A stretch of 64,000 nucleotides of DNA from Alphaproteobacteria bacterium (GTDB taxonomy: Bacteria; Pseudomonadota; Alphaproteobacteria; Sphingomonadales; Sphingomonadaceae): positions 1,922,001 through 1,986,000 of the forward strand of contig VBAC01000001.1 of the NCBI GenBank assembly GCA_005883305.1. Reading direction: 5' to 3'. A model generated the notes under the pieces. That model was given only the letters and a program-made list of their open reading frames with translations, ran no database searches and had not been told where the DNA came from. This document shows, one piece after another, positions 24,919 through 34,077 of this stretch (the first letter of the stretch is position 1; each line of letters begins with the position of its first letter). The position numbers and the translations under genes are program-made.

Positions 24919-27153
24919 TCAGAAGCGGTTGTCGCGCGGGAAGCCGGTCGGCGGCATCCGGCCCGCCGCGCCGCGCGCCGTTCGCCACGGATCCATGTTC
25001 TCGGTGCGCACGCGATTGCCCTCGCCGCCCATCGGCCAGGAGAGGCCCGCCTCCTTGTTGAAGCCCTTGGCGTCGGACAGGCCGCCGTCGCGGTAGCGCT
25101 GCAGCTGGACGCCCTGGCCGCGGCCCATTTCGGGCAGCTCCTCGCGCGAGAAGACGACCAGCTTTCGGTTGTCGCCGATCGCGGCGACGAAATCGTCCTC
25201 GGGCCGAAGCGGCCGAACGACCTTGAGCGTCGCGCCGGCTCGCAAATTGACGACCTGCTTGCCCTTGCGGGTCTCGGCGACCGCGCCCGAGGCCGAGGTG
25301 ACGAAGCCGCGGCCGTCCGAGGAGGCGACGAGCAGCTTGTCCGCGCCGGCGGCGCGAAGGAGGGCGACGACGTTCCCCTCGCCCTCGATGTCGACCATCA
25401 GCTTCACGGGCTCGCCGAAGCCGCGCCCGCCCGGCAGCTTGTCGGCGGCGAGCGTGTAGAAGCGCCCGTCCGAGGAGGCGAGCAGCAGCTTGTCGGTGGT
25501 GTGGGCGTGGAGCAAGGGGAAAGCGAGGCCGTCGCCCTCCTTGAACTTCAGCGCCTCGGCGTTGGAGGCGTCGACATGGCCCCTCATCGCCCTGATCCAG
25601 CCCCGCTTCGAGAGGATCACGGTTACCGGCTCGCGCTCGATCATCGCTTCGAGCGGGATCTCCCGGGCCGGGCCGGCGGCCTCGATCAACGTCCGGCGCC
25701 GGCCGAGCTCGGTCCAGCCGCCATAGCGGTCCTTGAGCGCGGTCAGGTCCTTCGTCAGGCGCCTGCGCTGCCGCTTCGGGTCGGCGACCAGCTTCTCGAG
25801 GTCGGCCTTCTCCGCCTCCAGCTTCTCGCGCTCGCCGCGGATCTGCATCTCCTCGAGCTTGCGCAAGGAGCGAAGGCGCATGTTGAGGATCGCCTCGGCC
25901 TGGCGGTCGCTCAAGGCGAATTCGGCGATCAGCACCGGCTTCGGCTCGTCCTCGGCGCGGATGATCTGGATCACCCGGTCGAGGTTGAGATAGGCGATCA
26001 GATAGCCGTCGAGCAGCTCGATCCGGTCGGCGATCTTGGCCAGCCGGTGGTTCGAGCGATTGATCAGGACCTCGATCTGGAACTTCAGCCACTCGCCCAG
26101 CACCTGCCTCAGGCCCATCACCCGAGGCGTGCGCTCCGCGTCCAGCACGTTGAGGTTCAGGGGCACCCGCACCTCGAGGTCGGTCAGCCGGAACAGGCTG
26201 TCCATCAGCAGATCGGGATCGACCGTGCGGCTGCGCGGCTCGATCACGATCCTGATCTCCTCGGCGGATTCGTCGAGCACGTCGGCGAGGATCGGAAGCT
26301 TCTTGTCGGCGATCAGCTGGGCGATCTGCTCGATCAGCTTGGATTTGGGCACCTGATAGGGGATTTCGGTGACGACCGCCGTCCACGACCCCTGAGGCCC
26401 CTTCTCGACCGTCCAGCGCGCCCGAACGCGAAACGCCCCGCGGCCCGTGGCATAGGCCAGGGCGATCGCCTCGGGGCTGTCGACGATCTGCCCGCCGGTG
26501 GGGAAATCGGGGCCGGAGACCTTCTCCATCAGCGCCGCGTCGTCGGCGCCCGGACTGTCGATCAGCAGGATCGCGGCGTCGACGATCTCGGCGACGTTGT
26601 GCGGCGGGATGCTCGTCGCCATGCCCACGGCGATCCCGCTGGCGCCGTTGGCGAGCAGGTTCGGGAACAGGCCCGGAAAGACCTCCGGCTCCTCCTCCTC
26701 GCCATTATAGGTGGGGCGAAAGCCGACCGTGCCCTCGTCGAGCCCGGCCATCAGCTCGCCCGCCGCCGCGGTCAGCCGCGCCTCGGTGTAGCGCATCGCC
26801 GCGGCGTTATCGCCGTCGACATTCCCGAAATTGCCCTGCCCGTCGACGAGCGGATAGCGAAGCGAGAAATCCTGGGCGAGGCGGACCATCGCGTCGTAGA
26901 CCGACTGGTCGCCGTGCGGGTGGTATTTGCCGATCACGTCGCCGACGACGCGGGCGCATTTCTTGTAGCCGGCGGCGGGATCGAGCCGAAGCAGCCGCAT
27001 CGCCCAGAGCAGCCGCCGGTGGACGGGCTTCAACCCGTCGCGCAGGTCGGGCAGCGACCGGGCAGTGATCGTCGAGAGGGCGTAGACGAGGTAGCGCTGG
27101 GAAAGGGCGTCGTCGAACGGCGCGTCGACGACGGAATCGGGAATGTCACTCAT
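24919..27153 (-). CDS. parC: DNA topoisomerase IV subunit A
   Basis: 744 residues. Breakage-reunion subunit of topoisomerase IV, which decatenates daughter chromosomes. N-terminal [20 protein letters not shown] with the quinolone-region helix [17 protein letters not shown], the catalytic Tyr in [11 protein letters not shown], and a C-terminal domain with degenerate blades. The length and the shortened C-terminal domain favour ParC over GyrA. Alone in its transcript; parE not in the window. Confidence 0.93.
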   Translation of the reverse strand: MSDIPDSVVDAPFDDALSQRYLVYALSTITARSLPDLRDGLKPVHRRLLWAMRLLRLDPAAGYKKCARVVGDVIGKYHPHGDQSVYDAMVRLAQDFSLRYPLVDGQGNFGNVDGDNAAAMRYTEARLTAAAGELMAGLDEGTVGFRPTYNGEEEEPEVFPGLFPNLLANGASGIAVGMATSIPPHNVAEIVDAAILLIDSPGADDAALMEKVSGPDFPTGGQIVDSPEAIALAYATGRGAFRVRARWTVEKGPQGSWTAVVTEIPYQVPKSKLIEQIAQLIADKKLPILADVLDESAEEIRIVIEPRSRTVDPDLLMDSLFRLTDLEVRVPLNLNVLDAERTPRVMGLRQVLGEWLKFQIEVLINRSNHRLAKIADRIELLDGYLIAYLNLDRVIQIIRAEDEPKPVLIAEFALSDRQAEAILNMRLRSLRKLEEMQIRGEREKLEAEKADLEKLVADPKRQRRRLTKDLTALKDRYGGWTELGRRRTLIEAAGPAREIPLEAMIEREPVTVILSKRGWIRAMRGHVDASNAEALKFKEGDGLAFPLLHAHTTDKLLLASSDGRFYTLAADKLPGGRGFGEPVKLMVDIEGEGNVVALLRAAGADKLLVASSDGRGFVTSASGAVAETRKGKQVVNLRAGATLKVVRPLRPEDDFVAAIGDNRKLVVFSREELPEMGRGQGVQLQRYRDGGLSDAKGFNKEAGLSWPMGGEGNRVRTENMDPWRTARGAAGRMPPTGFPRDNRF

Positions 27154-27295
27154 GGCGAGTCGTTAGCAGGCGGGATTCGGGGAAGCGAGTGGGTTGCGCG
27201 GCCTTTCTCAACTGTATCGGTAGAATTATATTGCATTGTCTACTGATCTGATCGACTATCCGCTCGCTCAAGGTCAACCAAGAGAGGAAAGTGCC

Positions 27296-28219
27296 ATGAA
27301 ACGTGCGATTCCCTTCCTTGCTATGCTGCTCGCCACGACCGCGTGCGGCCAAGCCGGCGATCCGAACGGCCGCAACGGCCCCGGTGGATCGGACCAACCT
27401 GCCAATGCCGCCAACACGGCCCAGGAAAGCGGCGACATCGTCGTCCCGGAAGGCGAAGCCACCCAGGAAGCCGGCCCGAACATCGGCACCGTTGCGGCCC
27501 CCGACGTCGCCTTCGCCTATCGCTACGGCTTCGGCCTTGCCGCGGATCGGATCGCCGAGGTGCAGGATCAGCACCAGCAGATCTGCGAGCGCTACACGCT
27601 TGCCCGCTGCCGAATCACCGGCATGACCTATCGCGCCGCGAATTCCGACGACGTCGAGGCGAGCCTGACCTTCGCCCTCGATCCGGCCATCGCCCGCACC
27701 TTCGCGCGGGACGCCGTCCAGCGAGTCAACGCCGCCGACGGAACGGTCACCCAGAGCGAGATCACCGGCGAGGATGCCGGCACGCCGCTGCGCGCCAACC
27801 AGCGCGATCGCGCCGAGATCGAAGCCGAGCTCGCCCGGATCGAGACCCGGTTGCGGGGGCTCGGCCCGATGGCCGCCGAGAAGACCGGGCTGGAGGCGCG
27901 CCGGACGGAGCTGCTCGAGCAGTTGCGGCCCTTGCGCGAGGCCGGCCATGCCGGGCAGGAGAGCCTCGCCACGACGCCGATGGTCTTCCGCTACGGCTCG
28001 GGCAATCTCGTCCCCGGGCCGGCGCAGCGGCCGAGCATCGGGCAAGCGTTCCACCGCGCCGGCAACAATTTCGCCGACGGTGCGACGATGCTGCTGGTCG
28101 TGATCATCACCCTGCTGCCCTGGGCGATCGCGTTCGGACTGATCGCGCTCCTCATCCGCTACGTGCGGCGCCGCTGGTTCCGCGAGGAGACGGGGACCGA
28201 TGCGACACACGCCGCGTAA
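27296..28219 (+). CDS. DUF4349-like lipoprotein
   Basis: 307 residues from ATG 27296 (AGAGAGG upstream). Lipoprotein signal ending LLATTACGQ. The body has a coiled-coil around residues 170-220 (EAELARIETRLRGLG, then LEARRTELLEQL) and a single membrane helix near the C terminus (MLLVVIITLLPWAIAFGLIALLI) followed by RRRW. This lipid-anchor, coiled-coil, C-terminal helix layout matches DUF4349 proteins, whose function is unknown. An AT-rich stretch at 27222-27245 is the likely promoter region. Confidence 0.75.
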   Translation: MKRAIPFLAMLLATTACGQAGDPNGRNGPGGSDQPANAANTAQESGDIVVPEGEATQEAGPNIGTVAAPDVAFAYRYGFGLAADRIAEVQDQHQQICERYTLARCRITGMTYRAANSDDVEASLTFALDPAIARTFARDAVQRVNAADGTVTQSEITGEDAGTPLRANQRDRAEIEAELARIETRLRGLGPMAAEKTGLEARRTELLEQLRPLREAGHAGQESLATTPMVFRYGSGNLVPGPAQRPSIGQAFHRAGNNFADGATMLLVVIITLLPWAIAFGLIALLIRYVRRRWFREETGTDATHAA

Positions 28220-28246
28220 CTCGATAGAGTGATCGCTTCAGGATAA

Positions 28247-28332
28247 CCGTCATTGCGAGGAGCGCAGCGACGAAGCAATCCAGCGGGCCTCGTATTCAGC
28301 ACTGGATTGCTTCGCTGCGCTCGCAATGACGG
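28247..28332. repeat. dispersed hairpin repeat, family B
   Basis: Left arm CCGTCATTGCGAGGAGCG onward (28247-28283) and right arm from CTGGATTGCTTCGCTGCG (28302-28332) pair almost completely. The same element is at 60977-61051. It separates the convergent lipoprotein and zinc transporter genes. Confidence 0.88.
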
Positions 28333-28354
28333 CCTCTTGCGGCCAAGCCGGGCC

Positions 28355-29290
28355 TTAAACCCGCTCGGCCGGCTCGAGCGCGCAATCCTCGCCGGTCTCG
28401 ACCTGGAAGGTCGCGTGGCCGATGCCAAAATGATGCGCGACGTCGTGGGCGCAGCCGGCGAGGAAGGCGTCTCCCGGAAATCCGCCGGGAATGACGAGAT
28501 GGGCGGTGAGCGCGAACTCGGTCGTGCTCATCGGCCAGATATGAAGGTCGTGGATCGCCGCCACCCCGGGAAGCGAGAGCAAATGCGCCTCGACCTTGTC
28601 GGGATCGATGCCGCGCGGAACTCCGGCCAGCGCCATCGTCACCGACTCGCGCAGAAGGTCCGCGCCGGCGAGGAAGATCAAGGCGGCGACGATCAGGCTG
28701 GCGATCGGATCGACCCACAGCCAGCCGGTCGTGGCGATGAGGATTCCTGCGACTACGACGCCCGCCGAGACCAGCGCGTCGGCGACCATGTGGAGATAGG
28801 CCCCGCGGATGTTCAGGTCGCTGCGCCGGCCCCGGGCGAACATCAAGGCGGTCGCCCCGTTGATCGCAATTCCGATCGCGGCGACGACCGTCACCGTCCC
28901 GCCCTCGACCAGGTCCGGGATGATGAGCCGGAACACGGCGTGATAGGCGATGAAGGCGACGGCGATCAGCAGCAGCACCGAATTGGCGAGCGCCGCCAGG
29001 ATCGACGAGGCCCTCAGGCCATAGCTGAACCGACGCGACGGCGGCCTTTTGGCGAGAATCGCGCCGACCCAGGCGGTGGCGAGCCCGAGAACGTCGGAAA
29101 GGTTGTGCCCGGCATCGGCGAGCAGGGCCATCGAATTGGCCCAGAAGCCGTAGGCCGCCTCGACGCCGACGAAGCCGAGGTTGAGCGCGATTCCGACGGC
29201 GAAGGCCCAGCCGAAATCGGCCGGGGCGTGCGCATGAGCGTGCCCGTGATGGTGATGGCCGCCGTGCGGGTGCGAATGGGAGTGAGCCAC
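28355..29290 (-). CDS. cation diffusion facilitator transporter (zinc type)
   Basis: 311 residues. Starts with a His-rich tail (HSHPHGGHHHHGHAHAHA) and has six helices. The transport-site HxxxD pairs are present: DAGHNLSDVLG in helix 2 and HMVADALVSAG in helix 5, the ZitB/CzcD zinc-type pattern. The C-terminal cytoplasmic domain begins around residue 215. Proton-coupled export of Zn2+ or a related divalent metal. Ends 17 bp from the LysR gene stop, same strand. Confidence 0.92.
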   Translation of the reverse strand: MAHSHSHPHGGHHHHGHAHAHAPADFGWAFAVGIALNLGFVGVEAAYGFWANSMALLADAGHNLSDVLGLATAWVGAILAKRPPSRRFSYGLRASSILAALANSVLLLIAVAFIAYHAVFRLIIPDLVEGGTVTVVAAIGIAINGATALMFARGRRSDLNIRGAYLHMVADALVSAGVVVAGILIATTGWLWVDPIASLIVAALIFLAGADLLRESVTMALAGVPRGIDPDKVEAHLLSLPGVAAIHDLHIWPMSTTEFALTAHLVIPGGFPGDAFLAGCAHDVAHHFGIGHATFQVETGEDCALEPAERV

Positions 29291-29307
29291 CGCCCGACGC
29301 TAAACGC

Positions 29308-30228
29308 TCAGGCCGGCGGGCGGAAGACCTCGGCGGGCCCGCGGCCGCGCTCTTGCTCGACCTCGGCCAGGATCCAGTCGCGGAAGGCGGCGATCTTGGG
29401 CTGGTTGCGGCGGCCTTCGGGATAGACCAGCCAATGGCTGTTTCGGGTGACGTGGACGTGGGCGAAGGGCTGGACCATCCGCCCCTCCGCCAACTCGCGC
29501 CGCCAGAACATCGGGGTCATCAGCGCTATCCCGGCGCCGGCGAACGCCGCATTCGCCTCCATCACCTGATTGTCGAGCAGCAGGCCGGGATCGGGGACGC
29601 CCTCCCGCGCCTCTACGCCGAGATCCGCGAACCAGTCGGCCCACCACTGGTCGGTCGCGGTCAGGCGCGGGACGTCGAGCAATTGCTCGGGCCGGAAGAG
29701 GCTGTAGCGGGCGGCGAACTCGGCGCTGCACACGGGGCTGAAGTGGAGGCGGAACAGGAAATGGCATTTGAGCCCCGGCCAATCGCCCCGGCCGACCCGG
29801 ATGGCGGCGTGGAATTCGCCGGTGGTGAAATCGACCAGCCGGTTGTCGGTGCTGAGGCGGACCGCGAGAGCGGGATGGCGCACCTGGAAATCGCCGAGCC
29901 GGGGCGCCAGCCATTGCGTTGCCATGGTCTGCGCGGTGCTGATCGAAAGCAGCGCCTGGTCCTCGGCCACGAGCCCCGAGAAGGCGTCGTCCAGGGTCTC
30001 GAACGCGCTGGCGACGAGCGGCGCGACCCGGCGCCCGGCGTCGGTCAGCGAGACCCGGCCCTTGATGCGCGCGAACAGGGGCACGCCAAGCCGCTCTTCC
30101 AACAAGCGAATTTGATAGCTGACCGCCGCCTGCGTCATCCCCAGCTCGGCCGCGGCCTGGGTGAAGTTCTGGCGGCGCGCCGCCGCCTCGAAGACTCGAA
30201 CGGCGCTCAGCGGAGGCAGACGTGCCAT
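29308..30228 (-). CDS. LysR family transcriptional regulator (GcvA-like)
   Basis: 306 residues from ATG 30228. Winged helix MARLPPLSAVRVFEAAARRQ, NFTQAAAELGMTQAAVSYQI, then a dimerisation helix and a periplasmic-binding-like effector domain (about 90-300). The N terminus matches the GcvA subgroup. Divergent from two micro-genes starting at 30354, with a T-N11-A palindrome 10 bp upstream of its own start; it probably controls itself and those genes. Confidence 0.9.
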   Translation of the reverse strand: MARLPPLSAVRVFEAAARRQNFTQAAAELGMTQAAVSYQIRLLEERLGVPLFARIKGRVSLTDAGRRVAPLVASAFETLDDAFSGLVAEDQALLSISTAQTMATQWLAPRLGDFQVRHPALAVRLSTDNRLVDFTTGEFHAAIRVGRGDWPGLKCHFLFRLHFSPVCSAEFAARYSLFRPEQLLDVPRLTATDQWWADWFADLGVEAREGVPDPGLLLDNQVMEANAAFAGAGIALMTPMFWRRELAEGRMVQPFAHVHVTRNSHWLVYPEGRRNQPKIAAFRDWILAEVEQERGRGPAEVFRPPA

Positions 30229-30237
30229 CGCAATCCT

Positions 30238-30252
30238 ATAAGCTGCGCTTAT
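30238..30252. promoter_or_regulatory. LysR-type T-N11-A palindrome
   Basis: ATAAGC-TGC-GCTTAT, perfect 6-bp arms, containing the T-N11-A arrangement bound by LysR regulators. Located between the LysR gene and the divergent micro-gene, 10 bp from the LysR start. Confidence 0.65.
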
Positions 30253-30353
30253 GCCCTCTGTCGAGAGTTTCGTTGGCGTCACGTTCGTGGAGATGCGATT
30301 TCCCTGCTCGCGCCGAAAGGCAATTCGGCAATGTCAGGGAAAGGAACCAGGAA

Positions 30354-30554
30354 ATGCGCGACGAACTCGACGGCCGTATGTGGGCGGACCACCACGATCA
30401 GTTCAACCTATGGGTGCAGGACGCGGCCGGCACCGTCCGCTCGGCCCTCGCCCGGTTCGCCGGTTGGGACGGGACCACGCACCAGTTGCTGGCGCTGATC
30501 GCCGCTTTCGCGCTCACCGGCCTCAGCATCGGCTCGACCAGCGGCGCCGCCTGA
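30354..30554 (+). CDS. small protein, 66 residues, LysR-divergent
   Basis: From ATG 30354, with AAGGAACCAGGAA ahead. The N-terminal half is acidic and charged (MRDELDGRMWADHHDQFNLW), the C-terminal half hydrophobic (LLALIAAFALTGLSIG), so it could be a tail-anchored membrane peptide. Unknown family. Its location opposite a LysR regulator with a palindromic site in between suggests it is the regulated target. Confidence 0.55.
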   Translation: MRDELDGRMWADHHDQFNLWVQDAAGTVRSALARFAGWDGTTHQLLALIAAFALTGLSIGSTSGAA

Positions 30555-30581
30555 CCGCGTCAGATCCAAAGGAGATGATCG

Positions 30582-30719
30582 ATGACCATTCGCACCATCG
30601 CCGCAGCGCTCGCCCGCGTCGCCGCCTCGATCGGCCTCGCTTTGTGCAAGCTCAACGAGATGCAGTTCAGCTCTCCGTGGAATCCCAGGCCGGGCCGATG
30701 CGCCGGCCGGGGGCTTTGA
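30582..30719 (+). CDS. micro-protein, 45 residues
   Basis: An open frame preceded by a near-perfect ribosome site (AAAGGAGATGATCG, spacing 9). Product MTIRTIAAALARVAASIGLA continuing to a basic, Pro/Arg-rich end PWNPRPGRCAGRGL, with two cysteines. It follows the 66-residue gene by 27 bp in the same direction. No family known; support is the ribosome site and the genomic position. Confidence 0.5.
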   Translation: MTIRTIAAALARVAASIGLALCKLNEMQFSSPWNPRPGRCAGRGL

Positions 30720-30769
30720 TCCCCTAGCGTAGCGGTCTATTCGCGGGATCGACCCCGCGAAGGACCGCC

Positions 30770-31702
30770 ATGCCTCCTCACAAGCCGCTTGCCTTGTCTC
30801 TCGCGCTGGCGTTAGCCGCCTGCGCGATGCCTCAGACCAGCCAGACCCCGCCGCGCCGCCCGGATGGGCTGATGATCTGGCCGGATTTGCTCGAACGGCC
30901 GCGCCCGGAACCCGGCGCTACGATCCGCTATGGCGACGACGCGCTGCAGGTGGTCGACCTCTGGCTGCCCGAAGGTGACGGCCCCCATCCCACAGTCCTG
31001 ATGATCCACGGCGGCTGCTGGCAGACCGAAATCGCCGACCGCACGATCATGAACTGGATCGCCGACGACCTGCGCCGCCGCGGAATCGCGGTCTGGAACA
31101 TCGACTATCGCGGCGTCGACCGCCCCGGCGGGGGCTATCCTGGCACTTTCCAAGATGTCGCCGCCGCTGCCGACTCGTTGCGGCGCTATGCCGGGCGATA
31201 TCATCTCGACGTCGGAAATCTGGTCGCGACCGGACACAGCGCTGGCGGGCACCTCGCACTTTGGCTGGCGGGACGGGCGCGGCTACCCGAGGGCTCACCC
31301 CTACGAACCCTTTATCCGATCCCGGTCCGGGCCGTCGTCAGCCTCGGGGGCCTGCCCGATCTCGAGGAGGCCGCGCGGTCGGAAAATGGCTGCGGCAACG
31401 AAGTGATCGGGCGGCTGACGTCGGGCCATTTCGCCGACACCTCGGTGCCGCGCCTCGCCCCGCTCGGCCTGCCCCAGGTGCTGATCAACGGTGTGCAGGA
31501 CCGGATCATCCCCACCGCCTATGCCGAAGGCTATGCCGCGCCGATGCGAGCGGCCGGGGACGACGTGAGGGTGCGGATGATCGACCATACCGGCCATGTC
31601 GAACTGATCGCCCCCGAGACCGCGGCTTGGGCCGCGGCGGTGGAAGAAATCGAAGGGGCGCTCGGCAACGGGAGTCATCCCGACGAAAGTCGGGACCCAT
31701 GA
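30770..31702 (+). CDS. alpha/beta hydrolase lipoprotein, candidate kynurenine formamidase
   Basis: 310 residues. A lipoprotein-type signal ending in LALAAC (C18). Active-site elements: oxyanion HGGCW (H80-W84), nucleophile S157 in GHSAGGH, acid in GVQDRIIPT, and His in HTGHVEL. HGG-x-W plus GHSAGGH is the pattern of the AFMID/BNA7 kynurenine formamidases, and kynureninase is the next gene. The signal would place it outside the cytoplasm, at odds with that role unless the true start is later. Its last nine codons (GSHPDESRDP) come from a family A repeat. Confidence 0.75.
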   Translation: MPPHKPLALSLALALAACAMPQTSQTPPRRPDGLMIWPDLLERPRPEPGATIRYGDDALQVVDLWLPEGDGPHPTVLMIHGGCWQTEIADRTIMNWIADDLRRRGIAVWNIDYRGVDRPGGGYPGTFQDVAAAADSLRRYAGRYHLDVGNLVATGHSAGGHLALWLAGRARLPEGSPLRTLYPIPVRAVVSLGGLPDLEEAARSENGCGNEVIGRLTSGHFADTSVPRLAPLGLPQVLINGVQDRIIPTAYAEGYAAPMRAAGDDVRVRMIDHTGHVELIAPETAAWAAAVEEIEGALGNGSHPDESRDP

Positions 31703-31793
31703 ACACCTTTTTTGTTGCAGGATCGGCGATGGCGTCTTCGCCTCAATTCGTGGCAATATGTTCATGGGCCCCGGCCTTCGCCGGGGTGACTCG
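31672..31793. repeat. dispersed hairpin repeat, family A, overlapping a gene end
   Basis: Left arm GAGTCATCCCGACGAAAGTC onward (31672-31703), right arm GTTCATGGGCCCCGG onward (31760-31792). The left arm supplies the C terminus and stop codon of the hydrolase gene. The right arm ends just before the kynureninase start. Confidence 0.85.
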
Positions 31794-31802
31794 GGTTTTG
31801 AA

Positions 31803-33026
31803 ATGACCTTCACCCTCGCCGAGGCGCGCGCCGCCGACGCCGCCGATCCGCTTCGCCCCTTCCGCGACCGCTTCCAGCTGGCCGAGGGGCTGATCTACCT
31901 CGACGGCAATTCGCTTGGGGTCCTGCCCAAGGCCGCCATCGGTCGGCTCGACGCCGTCGTTCGCGAGGAATGGGGCGCGGAGCTCGTCCGCGCCTGGAAC
32001 ACACGCGACTGGATCGGCCTGCCGCAGCGCCTCGGGGCCAGGATCGCGCCTTTGATCGGCGCCAGGCCGAACGAGGTGATCGTCGCCGATTCGACCTCGG
32101 TGAACCTCTACAAGCTGCTGGTCGCCGCCGCGCGCCTCTCGGACCGCCCCGTGCTGCTGACCGAGGCCGGCAATTTCCACACCGATCTGCACATCGCCAG
32201 CGGAGTCGCCGATCTGCTCGGCCTGACGCTCGACATCGCCGAGCGCGACTCGATCGAGGGACGGATCGGCGCCGACACCAATGTCCTCCTCCTCACCCAC
32301 GTCCACTACAAGAGCGCCGCGCGCTTCGACATGGCCCGGATCACCGCCCGCGCCAAGGCGGCCGGAGCGACGACGGTCTGGGACCTCAGCCACAGCGTCG
32401 GCGCGGTCCCGCTCCACCTGGGCGAGTCGGGAGCGGAGCTCGCCGTCGGCTGCGGCTACAAATATCTGAACGGCGGCCCCGGCGCGCCGGCCTTCCTCTA
32501 CGTCGCCGAGCATCTCCAGGAGAAGCTGCTCAGCCCCGTGCGCGGCTGGATGGGCCATGCGCGCCCGTTCGCCTTCACCGACGACTATCAGCCGGCGCCG
32601 GGCATTGACCGCTTCCTCGCCGGAACGCCCACGGTGCTCGGCCTCGCCGCGCTGGAATGCGGCCTCGATGCCTTCGAGGGCGTCACCGTCGAGCGGCTGT
32701 GGGCCAAGTCGCGCGCGATGTTCGATGTGTTCCATGGGCTTATGGAGCAGCGCTGCCCCGAGCTCGTCTGCATCAGCCCGCGCGGGCCGGATTCGCGCGG
32801 CAGCCACATCTCCTTCCAGCACCCCAATGCCTTCGAGATCTGCCAGGCGCTGATCGCCGCCCAGGTGATCGGCGATTTCCGGTCCCCCGATGTCGTCCGC
32901 TTCGGCCTGACCCCGCTCTATCTGGGCTTCGAGGACATCTGGCAGGCAGTCGACCGTATCGCCGACATCATGAAGCGCGAGACCTGGCGCGAGCCGAGGT
33001 TCGCCGTCCGCGGCAAGGTCACGTGA
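31803..33026 (+). CDS. kynU: kynureninase
   Basis: 407 residues from ATG 31803. PLP-dependent hydrolase cleaving kynurenine to anthranilate and alanine. Landmarks: IYLDGNSLG at residue 31, EAGNFHTDLHIA, VWDLSHSVGAVPL with the PLP Asp, and the Schiff-base K220 in GCGYKYLNGGPG. A 16-codon upstream extension in frame is repeat-derived and not coding. Follows a candidate formamidase. Tryptophan dioxygenase is not in the window. Confidence 0.95.
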   Translation: MTFTLAEARAADAADPLRPFRDRFQLAEGLIYLDGNSLGVLPKAAIGRLDAVVREEWGAELVRAWNTRDWIGLPQRLGARIAPLIGARPNEVIVADSTSVNLYKLLVAAARLSDRPVLLTEAGNFHTDLHIASGVADLLGLTLDIAERDSIEGRIGADTNVLLLTHVHYKSAARFDMARITARAKAAGATTVWDLSHSVGAVPLHLGESGAELAVGCGYKYLNGGPGAPAFLYVAEHLQEKLLSPVRGWMGHARPFAFTDDYQPAPGIDRFLAGTPTVLGLAALECGLDAFEGVTVERLWAKSRAMFDVFHGLMEQRCPELVCISPRGPDSRGSHISFQHPNAFEICQALIAAQVIGDFRSPDVVRFGLTPLYLGFEDIWQAVDRIADIMKRETWREPRFAVRGKVT

Positions 33027-33100
33027 CGGCGGTTTGCCCTCGCGCGCCCGCTCCCCTATAGAGCCGCCTTCCTTTTCCCAGCCGGAGGCCCCAAGCGCCG

Positions 33101-33880
33101 ATGTCCCGCCGCCGGATGATCTACGAAGGCAAGGCCAAGATCCTCTACGAGGGTCCCGAGCCCGGCACCTTGATCCAGTATTTCAAGGATGACGCCACCG
33201 CGTTCAACGCGCAGAAGCGCGGCAGCATCGCCGGCAAGGGCGTGCTCAACAACCGCATCTCCGAGCATCTCTACACCCTGCTTGGAACGATCGGCATCCC
33301 GACCCACTTCATCCGCCGGCTCAACATGCGCGAGCAATTGATCCGCCAGGTCGAGATCGTGCCGATCGAGGTGGTCGTCCGCAACGTCGCCGCCGGCACG
33401 CTCTCCACCCGGCTTGGAATCGAGGAAGGCACCCAGCTCCCGCGAACGATCATCGAATATTATTACAAGGACGACGCGCTCGGCGATCCGATGATCGCCG
33501 ACGAGCATATCGCCTGCTTCGGCTGGGCCAGCCAGGAGGAGATGAACGAGATCGCCGACATGGCGATCCGCGTGAACGACTTCCTCTGCGGCCTGTTCGC
33601 GGCGATCGGAATTCGCCTGGTCGACTTCAAGCTCGAGTTCGGCCGTCTGTGGGAGAACGATTTCGCCCGCGTGATCCTCGCCGACGAGATCAGCCCGGAC
33701 GGCTGCCGATTGTGGGACATGACGACCAACGAGAAGCTCGACAAGGACCGCTTCCGCCGCGATCTCGGCGGCGAGGCGGAGGCCTATCAGGAGGTCGCCC
33801 GCCGGCTCGGCCTGCTGCCCGAGGGCGAAGCCAACGCCGTTCTCGACCTCGCCGAGCACAGGCAGAAGCGGGGCAAGTAG
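33101..33880 (+). CDS. purC: phosphoribosylaminoimidazole-succinocarboxamide synthase
   Basis: 259 residues. SAICAR synthase, the ATP-dependent condensation of CAIR with aspartate in purine synthesis. [35 protein letters not shown] and the [13 protein letters not shown] block are all characteristic. Followed by a hairpin repeat that may end the transcript. Confidence 0.97.
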   Translation: MSRRRMIYEGKAKILYEGPEPGTLIQYFKDDATAFNAQKRGSIAGKGVLNNRISEHLYTLLGTIGIPTHFIRRLNMREQLIRQVEIVPIEVVVRNVAAGTLSTRLGIEEGTQLPRTIIEYYYKDDALGDPMIADEHIACFGWASQEEMNEIADMAIRVNDFLCGLFAAIGIRLVDFKLEFGRLWENDFARVILADEISPDGCRLWDMTTNEKLDKDRFRRDLGGEAEAYQEVARRLGLLPEGEANAVLDLAEHRQKRGK

Positions 33881-33901
33881 GCCCAGGATTAGCGAGTAGA
33901 A

Positions 33902-34058
33902 CCGTCATTCCAGCGAAAGCTGGAATCCCGAAAACAAAAGAGTCATCCCGGCGAAAGCCGGGATCCATGAACACAAGCCAGTGAGGGCTGGTGTGACGAC
34001 AACGTCGCCTCCCCTACCATACCGAGTTCATGGGTCCCGGCCTTCGCCGGGATGACTC
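33902..34058. repeat. composite family A repeat
   Basis: Three pieces: a GTCATTCCAGCGAAAGCTGG hairpin (33904-33929), a left arm from GAGTCATCCCGGCGAAAGCC (33940-33972) and a right arm from GTTCATGGGTCCCGG (34026-34058). It fills the gap between convergent purC and the M23 peptidase gene. Confidence 0.85.
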
Positions 34059-34077
34059 TGAAACGCTAAATTCAGCC

